Of a stretch of DNA of 7,844 nucleotides, positions 7,111-7,844 are shown piece after piece. Position 1 is the stretch's first letter; each line of letters opens with the position of its first letter. The notes beneath the pieces were generated by a model that was given only the letters and a program-made list of their open reading frames with translations, did not search any database and was not told the origin of the DNA. This DNA is from Natronohydrobacter sp. Its GTDB lineage: Bacteria > Pseudomonadota > Alphaproteobacteria > Rhodobacterales > Rhodobacteraceae. A program made the position numbers and the translations under genes. Location: NCBI GenBank assembly GCA_007118445.1, contig SKRP01000233.1, forward strand, positions 1 through 7,844, in the 5' to 3' direction.

Positions 7111-7844
7111 ATGACGCTTACGAATATCGCGCCCACGGCTGAATTGCAGGCCCTGGATGCGGCCCATCACATGCACCCTTTCACTGCCAATGGCGCTCTG
7201 GGCGCGAAGGGCGCGCGGATCATCGTGCGCGCGGACGGGGTGCGGTTGACCGACAGCGATGGCGCGGAGCTGATCGACGGCATGGCGGGGCTGTGGTGCG
7301 TCAATATCGGCTATGGGCGCCACGAGTTGGCCGAGGCGGCGGCGCGGCAGATGCGCGAGCTGCCCTATTACAACACGTTTTTCCAGACCAGCCATGTGCC
7401 CGTGCTGCGACTCGCGGCGCGTCTGGCGGAACTGGCGCCGGGGGATCTGAACCATGTGTTCTTCGCAGGCTCCGGCTCCGAGGCGAATGACACCAATCTG
7501 CGCATGGTGCGCCAGTATTGGGCGCTCAAGGGCCAGCCGCAGCGCCATATCGTGATCTCGCGGAAGAATGGCTATCATGGCTCGACCATGGGCGGGGGCT
7601 CGCTTGGCGGGATGGCGGCGATGCATGCGCAAGGGGGGCTGCCCATTCCCGGCATCGTGCATATCGACCAGCCCTATTGGTGGGGCGAGGGCGGCGCGAT
7701 GACCCCTGAAGAATTCGGTCTGGCACGCGCGCGCCAGCTGGAGGAGAAGATCCTCGAATTGGGTGCCGAGAATGTCGCGGCTTTCATTGCCGAACCCGTG
7801 CAAGGGGCAGGGGGCGTGATCATTCCGCCCGAAAGCTACTGGCC
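7111..7844 (+). CDS. Class III PLP aminotransferase, putrescine/omega-amino acid:pyruvate type (cut by window end)
   Basis: The first 244 residues of a fold-type I, class III aminotransferase are visible; family members run to about 450-460, and the PLP lysine lies beyond the window. Seen motifs are MHPFT (21-25), DGMAGLWCVNIGYGRHELA (56-74), ELPYYNTFFQTSH (83-95), the PLP-phosphate loop GSGSEANDT (120-128), NGYHGSTMGG (153-162) with the ring-stacking Tyr155, and AEPVQGAGGVI (227-237). The sequence resembles SpuC-like putrescine:pyruvate aminotransferases, which move an amino group from a diamine or omega-amino acid to pyruvate. The exact substrate cannot be read from this part; beta-alanine, taurine-like or aromatic amines are alternatives. 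GGAGA (7101-7105) lies five bases before the ATG at 7111. It has its own promoter with an adjoining palindrome, downstream of the gntR gene that probably controls it. Confidence 0.93.
   Translation, partial: MTLTNIAPTAELQALDAAHHMHPFTANGALGAKGARIIVRADGVRLTDSDGAELIDGMAGLWCVNIGYGRHELAEAAARQMRELPYYNTFFQTSHVPVLRLAARLAELAPGDLNHVFFAGSGSEANDTNLRMVRQYWALKGQPQRHIVISRKNGYHGSTMGGGSLGGMAAMHAQGGLPIPGIVHIDQPYWWGEGGAMTPEEFGLARARQLEEKILELGAENVAAFIAEPVQGAGGVIIPPESYW

Noticed and set aside
7075..7803. 242-codon minus-strand frame opposite the aminotransferase
   Set aside because: The plus strand carries clear class III aminotransferase motifs; the antisense frame has none.

Overview
The window reads as ordinary chromosome of a high-GC alphaproteobacterium, most likely in the Rhodobacterales (Roseobacter/Rhodobacter relatives). 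This rests on the codon usage, on the protein flavour (PurF, RadA and glutaryl-CoA dehydrogenase are all intact and of alphaproteobacterial type) and on the gene order radA-cvpA-purF. It holds nine protein genes, two cut by the window edges. I see no tRNA, rRNA, CRISPR array, insertion sequence, prophage or toxin/defence gene, and nothing I would call a new biological system.

Left part (1-1114): the start of rpsF (ribosomal protein S6) runs leftward out of the window. It is divergent from a solitary bioY (biotin transporter) across a 274-bp spacer. The spacer holds a weak candidate bioY promoter and a strong leftward hairpin followed by a T run. bioY ends at a clean intrinsic terminator (1087-1114), which also touches the stop codon of the convergent gene.

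Middle (1114-4991): four leftward genes, radA > cvpA > purF > DUF1284 gene, form a probable operon with gaps of 26 bp, 70 bp and a 4-bp ATGA overlap. RadA (recombination) and PurF (first step of purine synthesis, Fe-S type) are complete with all key residues. CvpA is the membrane protein that accompanies purF in many proteobacteria. The last gene is a small cysteine-rich DUF1284 protein translationally coupled to purF.

Right part (5122-7844): three rightward genes. gcdH (glutaryl-CoA dehydrogenase) is followed after 42 bp by an FCD-type GntR regulator. After 72 bp comes a class III aminotransferase of the putrescine/omega-amino acid:pyruvate type, cut by the window end. The 72-bp spacer carries a perfect 12-bp palindrome next to a good sigma70-like promoter, so the GntR protein plausibly controls the aminotransferase. 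Together these genes suggest polyamine or lysine-derived diamine breakdown: amine transamination and, through glutarate, glutaryl-CoA to crotonyl-CoA. That link is inference.

The points most worth a second look are a Gly in place of the usually conserved Asp in the biotin site of BioY, the altered metal-ligand set in the GntR FCD domain, the palindrome/promoter before the aminotransferase, the coupled purF-DUF1284 pair, and a conserved-looking intergenic string between gcdH and gntR.
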